Source: JACCYQ01 sp036675565
Lineage (GTDB): Bacteria > Bacteroidota > Bacteroidia > Chitinophagales > Chitinophagaceae
NCBI GenBank assembly: GCA_036675565.1
Contig: JAKFER010000198.1
Location: 1 to 19,935, forward strand
DNA length: 19,935 nt
Reading direction: 5' to 3'
The translations under genes and the position numbers were made by a program. Positions 8,609 through 15,656 of this stretch are shown here, piece by piece; position 1 is the first letter of the stretch, and every line of letters begins with the position of its first letter. Below the pieces are notes generated by a model. That model saw only the letters and a list, made by a program, of their open reading frames with translations, was not told the DNA's origin and searched no databases.

Positions 8609-9082
8609 TTAGCAACAGCCACCGCCTGGAGTGCAACAGCTTTCATTAGCAACAGCTAATGAACTTAATTTTACTTTCTGTTTTTGTGGGTCAACACCAC
8701 ATTTGTCCTGTGCTAAACAAGCTGTTTGTTTTGAGGTAAGTATAAAATTTTTACCATTAAATTCTAAATCATACTTGCCTATTGTTTCTGATTGATACTC
8801 TACTTCTATTTCCAAGTCTTCCATGCCTAAAACCTTTTCAGAAAGTGCAATTATATTTAATAGCTTTTGAGGCTTTAACCGGTGTTCATAGTCATTTGCA
8901 TCCCATAGTTGAAAGTTTGCAACCTTCTCATTCCTGACTGTACCTCCACAATCAATAAAGTGCTTTGTTACTACACCTACTTCGGTTACATGAAAATGCT
9001 CTGGTACTTGTGTCCCGTTTTCAAGTTCAAAGTTTACTGCTTCAGCGGTGGTTAAATGTTGTTTGATTTGAGATAGTTTCAT
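8609..9082 (-). CDS. DUF6428-like protein with cysteine-rich tail, second gene of the ars operon
   Basis: 157-residue cytoplasmic protein without signal peptide or TM helix. It resembles the small proteins annotated as DUF6428 that follow arsR in many Bacteroidota ars operons; this assignment is from memory of the family's look (N-terminal MKLSQIKQHL, central EHFHVTEVG). Features that could bind a soft metal are H29/H31 in PEHFHV, C45 in FIDCGG, two cysteines in QTACLAQDKCG and a C-terminal tail ESCCTPGGGCC with two vicinal Cys pairs (149/150, 156/157). The biochemical role is not established; an arsenite-binding or delivery protein is a reasonable guess. It lies 73 bp after arsR, with a candidate operator copy in that gap. 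Confidence 0.75.
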   Translation of the reverse strand: MKLSQIKQHLTTAEAVNFELENGTQVPEHFHVTEVGVVTKHFIDCGGTVRNEKVANFQLWDANDYEHRLKPQKLLNIIALSEKVLGMEDLEIEVEYQSETIGKYDLEFNGKNFILTSKQTACLAQDKCGVDPQKQKVKLSSLAVANESCCTPGGGCC

Positions 9083-9119
9083 TGTTATTTGATTTTATAT
9101 ACTTAATGCAATTGTGTCT

Positions 9120-9135
9120 ATTGTAATATTACGAT
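9120..9135. promoter_or_regulatory. second candidate ArsR operator between arsR and the DUF6428-like gene
   Basis: ATTGTAATATTACGAT is a 16-base near-palindrome (one mismatch) that shares the outer half-site TTACGAT with the perfect operator upstream of arsR (9494-9511). Its position in the 73-bp gap 38 bp before the next start suggests extra or separate repression of the downstream genes. Confidence 0.5.
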
Positions 9136-9155
9136 GATGATAAGCAAAAAAAAGG

Positions 9156-9485
9156 TTAGCAACAATTGCTGCCACCTTTGTATGTTTCAAACATTTGATT
9201 TAATACTGCCTGGGCTGCTTTCCATTCTTTAGCATCTATACAATAACAAACTTTTGCCCTTTCTATTTCTCCGGTTATTAATCCTGCCTCTTTTAATTCT
9301 TTTAGGTGCTGTGAAACTGTACTTTGAGAAAGCGGTATTTCTTCTACTATGTCTCCACACACACAAGCAGAACGTTTTGCCAATAGGTTCAAAATAGCAA
9401 TTCTTGCAGGGTGTGCTAATGCTTTTGCAATCTTTGCAAGTTTGTTTTCCTTTACGCTGAACTCGTATGATTTAGTTGCTCCCAT
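9156..9485 (-). CDS. arsR: ArsR/SmtB-family arsenic-responsive repressor
   Basis: 109-residue winged-helix regulator, the first gene of the ars operon. HPARIAILNLL opens the fold; residues 38-43 carry CVC (C41, C43) at the position of the ELCVCDL arsenite site in alpha-3 of classic ArsR. The recognition helix is LSQSTVSQHLKELKEAGL (52-69). A second CxC (VCYC, C80 and C82) lies in the wing/beta hairpin and a CC pair ends the protein (108-109), so several thiolate sites are possible. As(III) binding would release it from the operator. An 18-base perfect palindrome lies 9 bp upstream of its start codon, indicating autoregulation of the operon. Confidence 0.93.
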   Translation of the reverse strand: MGATKSYEFSVKENKLAKIAKALAHPARIAILNLLAKRSACVCGDIVEEIPLSQSTVSQHLKELKEAGLITGEIERAKVCYCIDAKEWKAAQAVLNQMFETYKGGSNCC

Positions 9486-9493
9486 AATCTTTA

Positions 9494-9511
9494 TATCGTA
9501 AATTTACGATA
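9494..9511. promoter_or_regulatory. ArsR operator, 18-base perfect palindrome
   Basis: TATCGTAAATTTACGATA is perfectly symmetric and lies directly before arsR (start codon 9485-9483, minus strand). ArsR/SmtB proteins bind such AT-rich inverted repeats as dimers. A related copy lies at 9120-9135. Confidence 0.75.
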
Positions 9512-9557
9512 GGTTTTCAAAGTGCCAAATTTTATTTTTGAAAAAATGTTTTTATCG

Positions 9558-9967
9558 TTACATCACTTCGTAGAAGGTGAGTAAGTTCCTGTAATTGTCC
9601 ACTGCCGGAAATTCTCTATGCCCCCAATATTGTTCCTGAACTACGGTATCCGGGCTGTGTAGCACCCCTTGCTTTTTGTATTCTTCGTATAGTTCATTGA
9701 TGCCCTGTACTTGTATCCGGCAACTTGCTGTACCAGCAATGAAAGTTTCTGCACCTGTCCGGATTGGCTTCAAGAATAAAAGTATACTTCTCCATTTCCA
9801 AGACCTATCACAAGCCTGCCAAAGATGTATTTCAATTTCATCCCGAACGGCAATAGCAAATGTTTCTTCCTGATGCCGGATTGTAAAACCAAGCTTGCTT
9901 GTATAGTATTCACATGCTGCTTTATGTTCTTAACCGGAAGTGCAGGAATGGTTTTCTTTAGTTTCAT
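9558..9967 (-). pseudogene. VOC-superfamily bleomycin-resistance-like protein, frameshifted near codon 18
   Basis: The reading starts at ATG 9967 with MKLKKTIPALPVKNIKQ, then shifts; the other frame continues EYYTSKLGFTIRHQEETF, then EIEIHLWQACD, then KPIRTGAETF and ends GHREFPAVDNYRNLLTFYEVM. Joined, this is a complete ~136-residue glyoxalase/bleomycin-resistance (VOC) protein: the paired beta-alpha-beta-beta-beta modules, 'YY..LGF' and the C-terminal 'D..gnLLtFyE' are the usual landmarks. The family binds bleomycin-type drugs stoichiometrically or, in other branches, is a metal-dependent enzyme (including ArsI C-As lyase). I do not see the ArsI cysteine pair. The span is 410 bp, one base short, so one deletion at ~9914-9917 explains the break. 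Its ATG overlaps the preceding membrane-protein stop as ATGA, so it belongs to the mer transcription unit. Confidence 0.83.
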
Positions 9968-10305
9968 TCGTTATATGTACTTCTTACTAAATCAAAGATG
10001 AAAGCCACTGTAGTTATGAAAAAGATAGTGATGCCTACGTAAACTTGTGGCTCGTTGAGAATTGGTAATGCAAAGCAAAATAAGGTGCAGTTAAAAGCAT
10101 TTACAATTACTGCTACTGATTTTGTGAATTTTGAACCACCTCCATCAATCGCAACAAGGTTCAGCTAGCCCGCAAAGATGATTGCCATTCCTGCACCGAC
10201 AAACCAAAGTGTATCAGTATTAGTTTGAAGCGGAAAAGCAAAGCTGATATGAACAATTCCTAAAAGAATGATGATGTAAGAAATTATTTTGATTAGGCTA
10301 TGCAC
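9964..10305 (-). pseudogene. four-helix membrane protein interrupted by an in-frame amber codon
   Basis: The minus-strand frame beginning GTG 10305 reads HSLIKIISYIIILLGIVHI, then WFVGAGMAIIFAG, TAG (10165-10167, codon 47), then LNLVAIDGGGSKFTKSVA, then LFCFALPILNEPQVYVG and a last helix before SLVRST-like end and TGA 9964-9966. Apart from that one stop it is an uninterrupted ~113-codon frame with about four hydrophobic segments. It starts just inside the merA end and its stop overlaps the next ATG (ATGA), so it was a genuine operon member. A single change of a Leu-type codon (TTG to TAG) is the simplest explanation. I do not recognise a named family; it looks like small inner-membrane proteins of unknown function. 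The start is uncertain: GTG codons further upstream overlap merA. Confidence 0.7.
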
Positions 10306-10327
10306 AGCAATTAAAAATAATGGTACT

Positions 10328-11758
10328 TTAACTTGCACAACAACTCATTTTCTTTACGTCTGTTGTAAAGGACATTGCCGCTAATTTCACGCCTTCACTT
10401 AACGTAAGGTAGGGATGAAACATTCCTATGATTTCTTTAATTGGTATTTGGTATTTTATCATCAGGCTTAGCTGCATCAGCAATTCACCACCTTCCGGCG
10501 CTACAATTCTTGCTCCGAGCAGCAAATCATTTTCAGGGTTTCTTATTAATTTGATAAAGCCCCTCGTGTCCAAAGCCACAATGCTTCTTGGAATGTCATT
10601 TAGCTGAAATACGGTTACCTGATTTGGAATGCCTTTTTCTTCCGCTTCTCTTTCATCCATGCCCACACCTGCAACTTGTGGGTCTGTAAAGACAACCCAG
10701 GGCAGAACGGAGAAATCAGCCTTTTTGTGATGGGATTTGAAAGCATTGGTAACGGCTTTGCCACCTTCGTAGGCGGCTGTATAAACAAAAGGCGGATTAG
10801 TGGTTGCATCGCCAATGGCAAACACATCTTCTACACTTGTCCTCAGAAGTTCATCTACTTTAATCAATCCTCTTTTCGTTGTCTCAATGCCAGTTGCTTC
10901 CAGTCCTAAATCTTCGGTATTGCCTTTTGTGCCAGTAGCAACGAGCAAATGAGAAGCTGTTACTGTTTGGGTTTCATTTGTTGAATTGGTAAAAGAAACG
11001 CTGATGTTTTGCTCTTCCTTCCAAACCTTGTTGATTGTAGTTCCTGTATGAATGGCAATTCCTTCGGCTGTCAGGTGTTTTTGCAGTTCGTCTGTAACAT
11101 CTTTTGCTTCTTTGGAAAGGACGCTTTCAGAGCGTTGCAGTATAGTCACCTTAGTGCCGAGCCTTTGATAAGCCTGTGCAATTTCTAAAGCAATGTAACC
11201 TGCACCCAAAATGATAAGCGACTGTGGTTGTTGCTCCAATTCAAATAGTGTGGTGCTGGTTAAATAAGGAACATCAGCTATGCCGTTGATTGGTGGAATT
11301 AAAGTAGTTGCTCCTGTTGCAATGATGATTTTATATCCTTCGTATAATTCACCATTTACCTCTACGCTGTTCTTTTCTACAAACTTAGCTTTCCCTTCTA
11401 TTACCTTCGCATGAGACAAGCCTGGCAGTAAGTCCACATATTTATGCTGCTGCATGTCGCTTACCAATGCTGCTTTCTGTTTGATGATTTCAGCAAAGTT
11501 TATGGTCGGCTTACCTGTGGTTACGCCATCAAAGTTTGAGTGTGAAGCATGGTAAAAACTTTCGGCGGCTCTGATTAAAAACTTAGAGGGTACACAGCCT
11601 ACATTCACACAAGTACCGCCCAAAGGCAAACCGCCGTTAATCATCAACGTAGATACTTTCATGCTGTCAGCATGAATGGCTGCTGCGAAAGCTGCCGAAC
11701 CGCCACCAATAATAATTAAGTCAAATTTCTTTTCTGTATCAACGCTGCAACAACTCAT
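10328..11758 (-). CDS. merA: mercuric reductase (MerA), short form without an N-terminal HMA domain
   Basis: Flavoprotein of 476 aa that reduces Hg(II) to volatile Hg(0) with NADPH. N-terminal FAD site DLIIIGGGSAAFAA; redox-active pair in GGTCVNVGCVPSK (C50, C55), the MerA version of the disulfide-reductase motif; a second dinucleotide fold GAGYIALEIAQ; FAD-contacting FAIGDAT; and the decisive C-terminal vicinal cysteines MSCCAS (C473, C474) that hand Hg to the active site of the partner subunit. It starts MSCCSV, adding a further CC pair but no NmerA/HMA domain; here the separate MerP-like and MerTP proteins carry HMA domains. Dihydrolipoamide dehydrogenase lacks the C-terminal CC, so MerA is the firm choice. 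It is the fourth gene of the operon, 46 bp after merP. Confidence 0.95.
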   Translation of the reverse strand: MSCCSVDTEKKFDLIIIGGGSAAFAAAIHADSMKVSTLMINGGLPLGGTCVNVGCVPSKFLIRAAESFYHASHSNFDGVTTGKPTINFAEIIKQKAALVSDMQQHKYVDLLPGLSHAKVIEGKAKFVEKNSVEVNGELYEGYKIIIATGATTLIPPINGIADVPYLTSTTLFELEQQPQSLIILGAGYIALEIAQAYQRLGTKVTILQRSESVLSKEAKDVTDELQKHLTAEGIAIHTGTTINKVWKEEQNISVSFTNSTNETQTVTASHLLVATGTKGNTEDLGLEATGIETTKRGLIKVDELLRTSVEDVFAIGDATTNPPFVYTAAYEGGKAVTNAFKSHHKKADFSVLPWVVFTDPQVAGVGMDEREAEEKGIPNQVTVFQLNDIPRSIVALDTRGFIKLIRNPENDLLLGARIVAPEGGELLMQLSLMIKYQIPIKEIIGMFHPYLTLSEGVKLAAMSFTTDVKKMSCCAS

Positions 11759-11804
11759 AAATATGTATTAACGGATGAAATAATCTTTTAAGTAGGAGCT
11801 TCTT

Positions 11805-12161
11805 TTAGCTTTGTTTTGCCACTGTCTTTTCTGCTACAATAGCAGCCTTGTATCCGATGTTTTCTATTGCCCTAATGATTGCATCCACTGATGTTTTTGC
11901 AGGATTATATTTTACAGTAGCTAAATCGCCTGGGTACTCTACTTTTTGTTCAAGAACGCCATTAAGCTCTTTCAATGTTTTTGCAACATGATTGGAGCAA
12001 CCGGCACAAGTCATGCCTATGATTTTTAACCTAATTGTTTTGGGTTCTTCCTTTGTTACTGCCATTACCGAAGTTTGAGCCTTTGCTTCAAAACTACCCC
12101 AGCCGCAAACTTGTACTGCTATAAATAAGAAAGCTCCAATAGCTATTAAAATGGTTCTCAT
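11805..12161 (-). CDS. merP: MerP-like periplasmic mercury-binding protein (HMA domain)
   Basis: 118-residue exported protein. Residues 1-29 look like a signal peptide (ILIAIGAFLFIAVQVCGW, cut near AKAQ). A single heavy-metal-associated domain follows (about 42-112) with GMTCAGC (C52, C55), the thiol pair that chelates Hg(II) or Cu(I). In mer operons the protein captures periplasmic Hg(II) and passes it to the membrane transporter. It is 3 bp downstream of merTP and just before merA, the expected position. A copper-chaperone role cannot be excluded from the domain alone; operon context decides it. Confidence 0.88.
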   Translation of the reverse strand: MRTILIAIGAFLFIAVQVCGWGSFEAKAQTSVMAVTKEEPKTIRLKIIGMTCAGCSNHVAKTLKELNGVLEQKVEYPGDLATVKYNPAKTSVDAIIRAIENIGYKAAIVAEKTVAKQS

Positions 12162-12164
12162 GTT

Positions 12165-12788
12165 TTATTTATTTGAAAGTTGATAATTTGTTACTTCGTA
12201 ACCAGTTTTTGCAATGGCTTTTTTTAATTGCTCAACAGATGCTTTTGACTTATCAAATTTTACGGTGCTTGTGCCTTTAGCATAAGATGTTTGGCTTTCT
12301 ATTACACCAGTCACTTTGGACAACTCGCTATTTACATGCTCTTCACAACCGCCACAGGTCATACCTTTGATTTGAAAAGAAGCTGATTGAATGTTATTGC
12401 TTTCCACAACAACGACATTCTGTTTCTCTGCCTTTGGGTAAAATTCTTTCGCATAGTAAGGGAAAGCAATCAGTGCAATGGCTGCCACTGTAATGATGGT
12501 GAGGAATGTTCTGGAAGCAAGGAAACTTTTTTTTTCTACTGCACAACTTCCATCAGGACTACATGCTTTACTTTCTTTTTTGCTTAATGAATGATACCAG
12601 GCAAGGGCAAGTAAAGCAATGGATAAGCCGATTAGGTAAGGTCTTGCCGGTTCTATCCATGCAAAGTTTGCAGCAATGCTACTGCCACCAGCAAGCAAAG
12701 CAATGACAGGTGTAATGCAGCAAAGCGAAGCTGCTATAGCTGATAAAATACCTGCTCCTGTAAATGTGCCTGTTGACTTAATTATCAT
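12165..12788 (-). CDS. merT: mercuric transport protein MerTP (MerT fused to an HMA domain)
   Basis: 207-residue inner-membrane fusion. The N-terminal half is MerT: TM1 with the Hg-relay pair LCCITP (C23, C24), TM2 at ~48-66, a cytoplasmic loop with ACSPDGSC (C76, C82), then TM3 at ~88-110. The C-terminal half (about 135-205) is a MerP-type HMA domain with GMTCGGC (C145, C148). Hg(II) would pass from the HMA domain to the TM1 pair, then to the loop pair and MerA. Its ATG overlaps the stop of the upstream regulator (ATGA), showing one transcript. The MerT-MerP fusion is a known arrangement in Bacteroidota mer operons, and here a separate MerP follows as well. Confidence 0.93.
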   Translation of the reverse strand: MIIKSTGTFTGAGILSAIAASLCCITPVIALLAGGSSIAANFAWIEPARPYLIGLSIALLALAWYHSLSKKESKACSPDGSCAVEKKSFLASRTFLTIITVAAIALIAFPYYAKEFYPKAEKQNVVVVESNNIQSASFQIKGMTCGGCEEHVNSELSKVTGVIESQTSYAKGTSTVKFDKSKASVEQLKKAIAKTGYEVTNYQLSNK

Positions 12789-13162
12789 ACAGTTTCCAGT
12801 TTTCGAGTTTGCTGATTAATGTGCTTGAAGAAGGGCTTTAAAATTTTGAGGTTTTCTTGTGCCAGTGAGTAGTAAATGGTCTGTCCTTCCTTTCTTGTTT
12901 CTACAATATTGCCATCCTTTAGTTTTCTAAGATGTTGTGATACTGCCGGAATGGTCATGCCTAAGATGTCGGAAAGATCGCATGGGCATAATTCTTTTTC
13001 TTCTTCCAATAAATAAATAATCTTTAGTCTTACTTCACTGCCAGCTAAAGCCAATACGCTTGAAAGACTTCCAAATGATTTCTGTGCTGTCTTTAGCTTG
13101 TCCTTGCAGTTCTTAATCTGCTCCTGGTCTGCAAATAGCCTGATGCAACTGTTTTCATTCAT
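12785..13162 (-). CDS. ArsR/SmtB-family regulator of the mer operon
   Basis: 125-residue winged-helix repressor starting at ATG 13162 (an extended upstream reading of 32 residues crosses the operator and is not credible). The fold is typical: LAGSEVRLKIIYLL, then the metal-site helix with ELCPCDL (C59, C61), recognition helix TIPAVSQHLRKLKDG (70-84), and a wing with EGQTIYYSL. Extra cysteines at 6 (NSCIRLF) and 19 could join the metal site. The position at the head of merTP-merP-merA, rather than a MerR protein, makes it the probable Hg-responsive derepressor of this operon. It overlaps merTP by four bases (ATGA). A perfect inverted repeat 20 bp upstream of the start is its likely operator. 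Confidence 0.9.
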   Translation of the reverse strand: MNENSCIRLFADQEQIKNCKDKLKTAQKSFGSLSSVLALAGSEVRLKIIYLLEEEKELCPCDLSDILGMTIPAVSQHLRKLKDGNIVETRKEGQTIYYSLAQENLKILKPFFKHINQQTRKLETV

Positions 13163-13166
13163 GCAG

Positions 13167-13174
13167 CGAAGGTA
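13167..13174 (-). promoter_or_regulatory. candidate -7 box of the mer operon promoter
   Basis: Minus strand TACCTTCG resembles the Bacteroidota -7 consensus TAnnTTTG (one mismatch) and ends 4 bases before ATG 13162, so the transcript would be nearly leaderless. A TTTG at 13191-13194 (minus strand), inside the operator, could be the -33 element, but the 16-base spacing is shorter than usual. Confidence 0.35.
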
Positions 13175-13181
13175 AGAAATA

Positions 13182-13205
13182 GTATTTAAGCAAATGCTTA
13201 AATAC
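13182..13205. promoter_or_regulatory. ArsR-type operator of the mer operon, perfect 10-4-10 inverted repeat
   Basis: Arms GTATTTAAGC (13182-13191) and GCTTAAATAC (13196-13205) are exact reverse complements around a 4-base AAAT centre. The repeat lies just upstream of the candidate -7 box and 20 bp from the regulator's start, the expected place for repression by the ArsR-type protein. It may also influence the divergent TonB-receptor gene, whose start is 123 bp away. Confidence 0.75.
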
Positions 13206-13327
13206 ACTTGAGGAAAGCTGTGTATGCTATGGATGAATGATTTTCCGGCTTTCGGCAATATCTTTCCCGATTATGTAAGCTTACTCTTTAGTGCATTATT
13301 GATTTTTGCGCCTAAAAGCGTAACTCA

Positions 13328-15538
13328 ATGATGAAGATATTTTTATACGTACCCTTATTATTTGCCTCTGTGACAGTCCTTGGGCAATATTCTACTAAAC
13401 CAATGCCGGGTGATGATACCACAAAGTTTCAAGGGAAAAACCTTCCCGAAATCACTGTAGTAGGGCGTGGCAGTAAAAGTGATTACCAGCAAATGCCGGA
13501 GATCGTAGGTACTAACATTAATGCAGGAAAAAAAAGTACCCTGATAGTATTGGATAATGTGCAAGGTAATGTTGCAAATAATACCATGCGCCAGGTATTG
13601 GCTAAAGTGCCGGGTATTCATATATGGGAAAGCGATCCAAGCGGCATTCAAATTGGTATATCTGCAAGAGGCTTAAGCCCTAACCGAAGCTGGGAGTTCA
13701 ATGTTCGTCAGAATGGTTATGATATTGCAGCCGACCCATTTGGCTATCCTGAAGCATATTATAATCCGCAATTGCAGGCGGTGCAACGTATTGAGATTGT
13801 TCGGGGGCAGGGTTCATTACAGTACGGTCCTCAATTTGGCGGATTGGTAAATTATATTTTACGCAATGGCAGCGAGATTAATAAACCTTTCGAATTTGAA
13901 ACACAGCAAACCATTGGAAGCAATGCTTTATTTAACAGCTATAATGCCATTGGCGGTAAAACCGGCAAAGTTCATTACTACTCTTTCTTTGATCATCGCA
14001 ACGGCAATGGCTGGAGAGATAACAGCCGTTTCTTCACCAATGCAGGGTTTGGAACCATCACTTACTTTTTCAATCCAAAATTTTCACTGACTGCAGAAGT
14101 AATGCGTTCACATATTCGCAGCCAGCAGCCCGGCGGATTAACGGATGCCCAATTGGAGCAGGATGCGCAACAAAGTTTTCGCAGTCGCAACTGGTTTGAT
14201 ATTACGTGGACAACTCCGGCGTTGATTGCTAATTACCAAATCAATGAAAAAGTCCGCTGGAATACGAAATTATTTGCCACCATCGGAGATAGAAACAGCG
14301 TAGGATTCATGCAATCCATTACAACGAAAGATAGTATTAATGCAGCTACTCTCGATTATAACTATAGAGTGGTTAATCTTGATCAGTACAGGAATTATGG
14401 TTTGGAAAGCCGTATTATAACGGATTACGCCTTGGGTAAACTGCAAAATACTTTTTCAGGCGGTATTCGCATATACACAGGCACTACGTATAGAAGGGCC
14501 GATGGCAAAGGAACAACTGGAACTAAATATGATGTGAGAGTAATTGGAAGTTATCCGCGGGATATTGAATTTGATTCTAAGAATGCTGCGGCTTTTGTTG
14601 AAAATATTTTCCGGATTAATGACAAGTTTTTAATCATTCCCGGTGTGCGATATGAATGGCTTGAAGGTGAAGCTTCGGGTCGTAATGGTTACACATCAGG
14701 CGGTGCTGAAATATTATTGCAAAACATTAAAAGAAGCCGAAGTTTTTTATTGGTTGGTATTGGGTCAGAATATCATATAACAAAGAGCACAGAAATCTAT
14801 GCAAATTTTACGCAGGCGTATCGTCCTATTCAGTTTGCTAACCTGCAAGCACCCCCTACTACAGACGTAGTTGATCCCAATTTGAAGGATGCTAAAGGAT
14901 ACAACATTGATTTAGGATATAGGGGAAGAATACGAAGTTTCATGCAGTTCGACCTAAGCGGCTTTTATCTGCAGTACAATAACCGGGTAGGTACTATTAC
15001 ACCAACCGGAGCAGCTTACCGGCTAATTACCAATGTTGGGGCAAGCACCAGTAAGGGGTTTGAAGGATACATAGAATTCAACGCTTTAAAGGCATTCACA
15101 AATAATAGTAATTCCGATTTAATTATTTTTGGTTCTTATGGCTATACGGATGCAAAATATAGTGGCGATCACAAAGATGCTGCTACGAAAGGGAAGAAAG
15201 TAGAAAATGCGCCAACTTCTATTTTCAGGGGTGGCATCACAGCAGGGTACAAAGGATTTTTATTGACAGGTCAGCTAAGCTATGTCGGTGAAACATTTTC
15301 AGATGCAAATAATACCATTGTACCTACAGATAATGGACAAACAGGCTTGATACCTTCCTATACTGTTACTGATTTAACAGCAACGTATAAAATTTCTTCC
15401 AGCATGAATATTAAAGCAGGAATGAATAATCTTTTTGATACAAGATATTTCACACGTCGTGCTGGTGGTTATCCTGGACCCGGCGTATTGCCGGCAGATG
15501 GCAGAAATTTATTCATATCTATTGCTGCAAAGTTTTAA
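13328..15538 (+). CDS. TonB-dependent outer-membrane receptor, FecA-like
   Basis: 736-residue outer-membrane protein. Signal peptide at 1-20 (LYVPLLFASVTVLGQ), TonB-box-like LPEITVVG (~39-46), plug domain to ~190 with VLAKVPGIHIWESD, GISARGLSPNR and VQRIEIVRGQGSLQYGPQFGG, then a 22-strand type barrel ending in Phe (SIAAKF). The plug spacing and 'GYPEAYYNP' segment resemble FecA-type (ferric dicitrate) receptors of Bacteroidota. No N-terminal carboxypeptidase-regulatory-like domain is present, unlike SusC. The start is ATG 13328 or 13331. It is divergent from the mer operon with 165 bp between, and is followed by a strong terminator, so it is its own transcript. The ligand is unknown: a siderophore or citrate-metal chelate is likely, and metal-island linkage is suggestive only. 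Confidence 0.88.
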   Translation: MMKIFLYVPLLFASVTVLGQYSTKPMPGDDTTKFQGKNLPEITVVGRGSKSDYQQMPEIVGTNINAGKKSTLIVLDNVQGNVANNTMRQVLAKVPGIHIWESDPSGIQIGISARGLSPNRSWEFNVRQNGYDIAADPFGYPEAYYNPQLQAVQRIEIVRGQGSLQYGPQFGGLVNYILRNGSEINKPFEFETQQTIGSNALFNSYNAIGGKTGKVHYYSFFDHRNGNGWRDNSRFFTNAGFGTITYFFNPKFSLTAEVMRSHIRSQQPGGLTDAQLEQDAQQSFRSRNWFDITWTTPALIANYQINEKVRWNTKLFATIGDRNSVGFMQSITTKDSINAATLDYNYRVVNLDQYRNYGLESRIITDYALGKLQNTFSGGIRIYTGTTYRRADGKGTTGTKYDVRVIGSYPRDIEFDSKNAAAFVENIFRINDKFLIIPGVRYEWLEGEASGRNGYTSGGAEILLQNIKRSRSFLLVGIGSEYHITKSTEIYANFTQAYRPIQFANLQAPPTTDVVDPNLKDAKGYNIDLGYRGRIRSFMQFDLSGFYLQYNNRVGTITPTGAAYRLITNVGASTSKGFEGYIEFNALKAFTNNSNSDLIIFGSYGYTDAKYSGDHKDAATKGKKVENAPTSIFRGGITAGYKGFLLTGQLSYVGETFSDANNTIVPTDNGQTGLIPSYTVTDLTATYKISSSMNIKAGMNNLFDTRYFTRRAGGYPGPGVLPADGRNLFISIAAKF

Positions 15539-15558
15539 TTTACTGCATGTTTCATTTC

Positions 15559-15599
15559 AAAAGCTGAATGAGGTTTGCCTCGTTCAGCTTTTCCTTTTT
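15559..15599 (+). terminator. strong rho-independent terminator after the TonB receptor
   Basis: A 15-bp stem, AAAAGCTGAATGAGG and CCTCGTTCAGCTTTT (one G-U pair), closes on a 4-base TTTG loop and is followed by CCTTTTT. It starts 21 bp after the stop codon. Confidence 0.85.
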
Positions 15600-15638
15600 A
15601 AGAAAAGCCTATATTTAAAATCTAACTTTAAATAAATT

Positions 15639-15650
15639 GTTTATATAAAC
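15639..15650. promoter_or_regulatory. 12-base palindrome just before the HMA-AraC gene
   Basis: GTTTATATAAAC is a perfect palindrome ending 6 bases before ATG 15657. It could be an autoregulatory site, but the region is very AT-rich and chance symmetry is quite possible. Confidence 0.25.
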
Positions 15651-15656
15651 TAACCA

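Noticed and set aside
13182..13205. Reading the perfect inverted repeat as a terminator
   Set aside because: It has no T run or GC-rich stem and lies between divergent starts at the promoter of the ArsR-type gene, so an operator fits better.
13163..13258. N-terminal extension of the mer ArsR-type regulator
   Set aside because: It would translate through the operator and promoter; ATG 13162 gives the usual length for the family.
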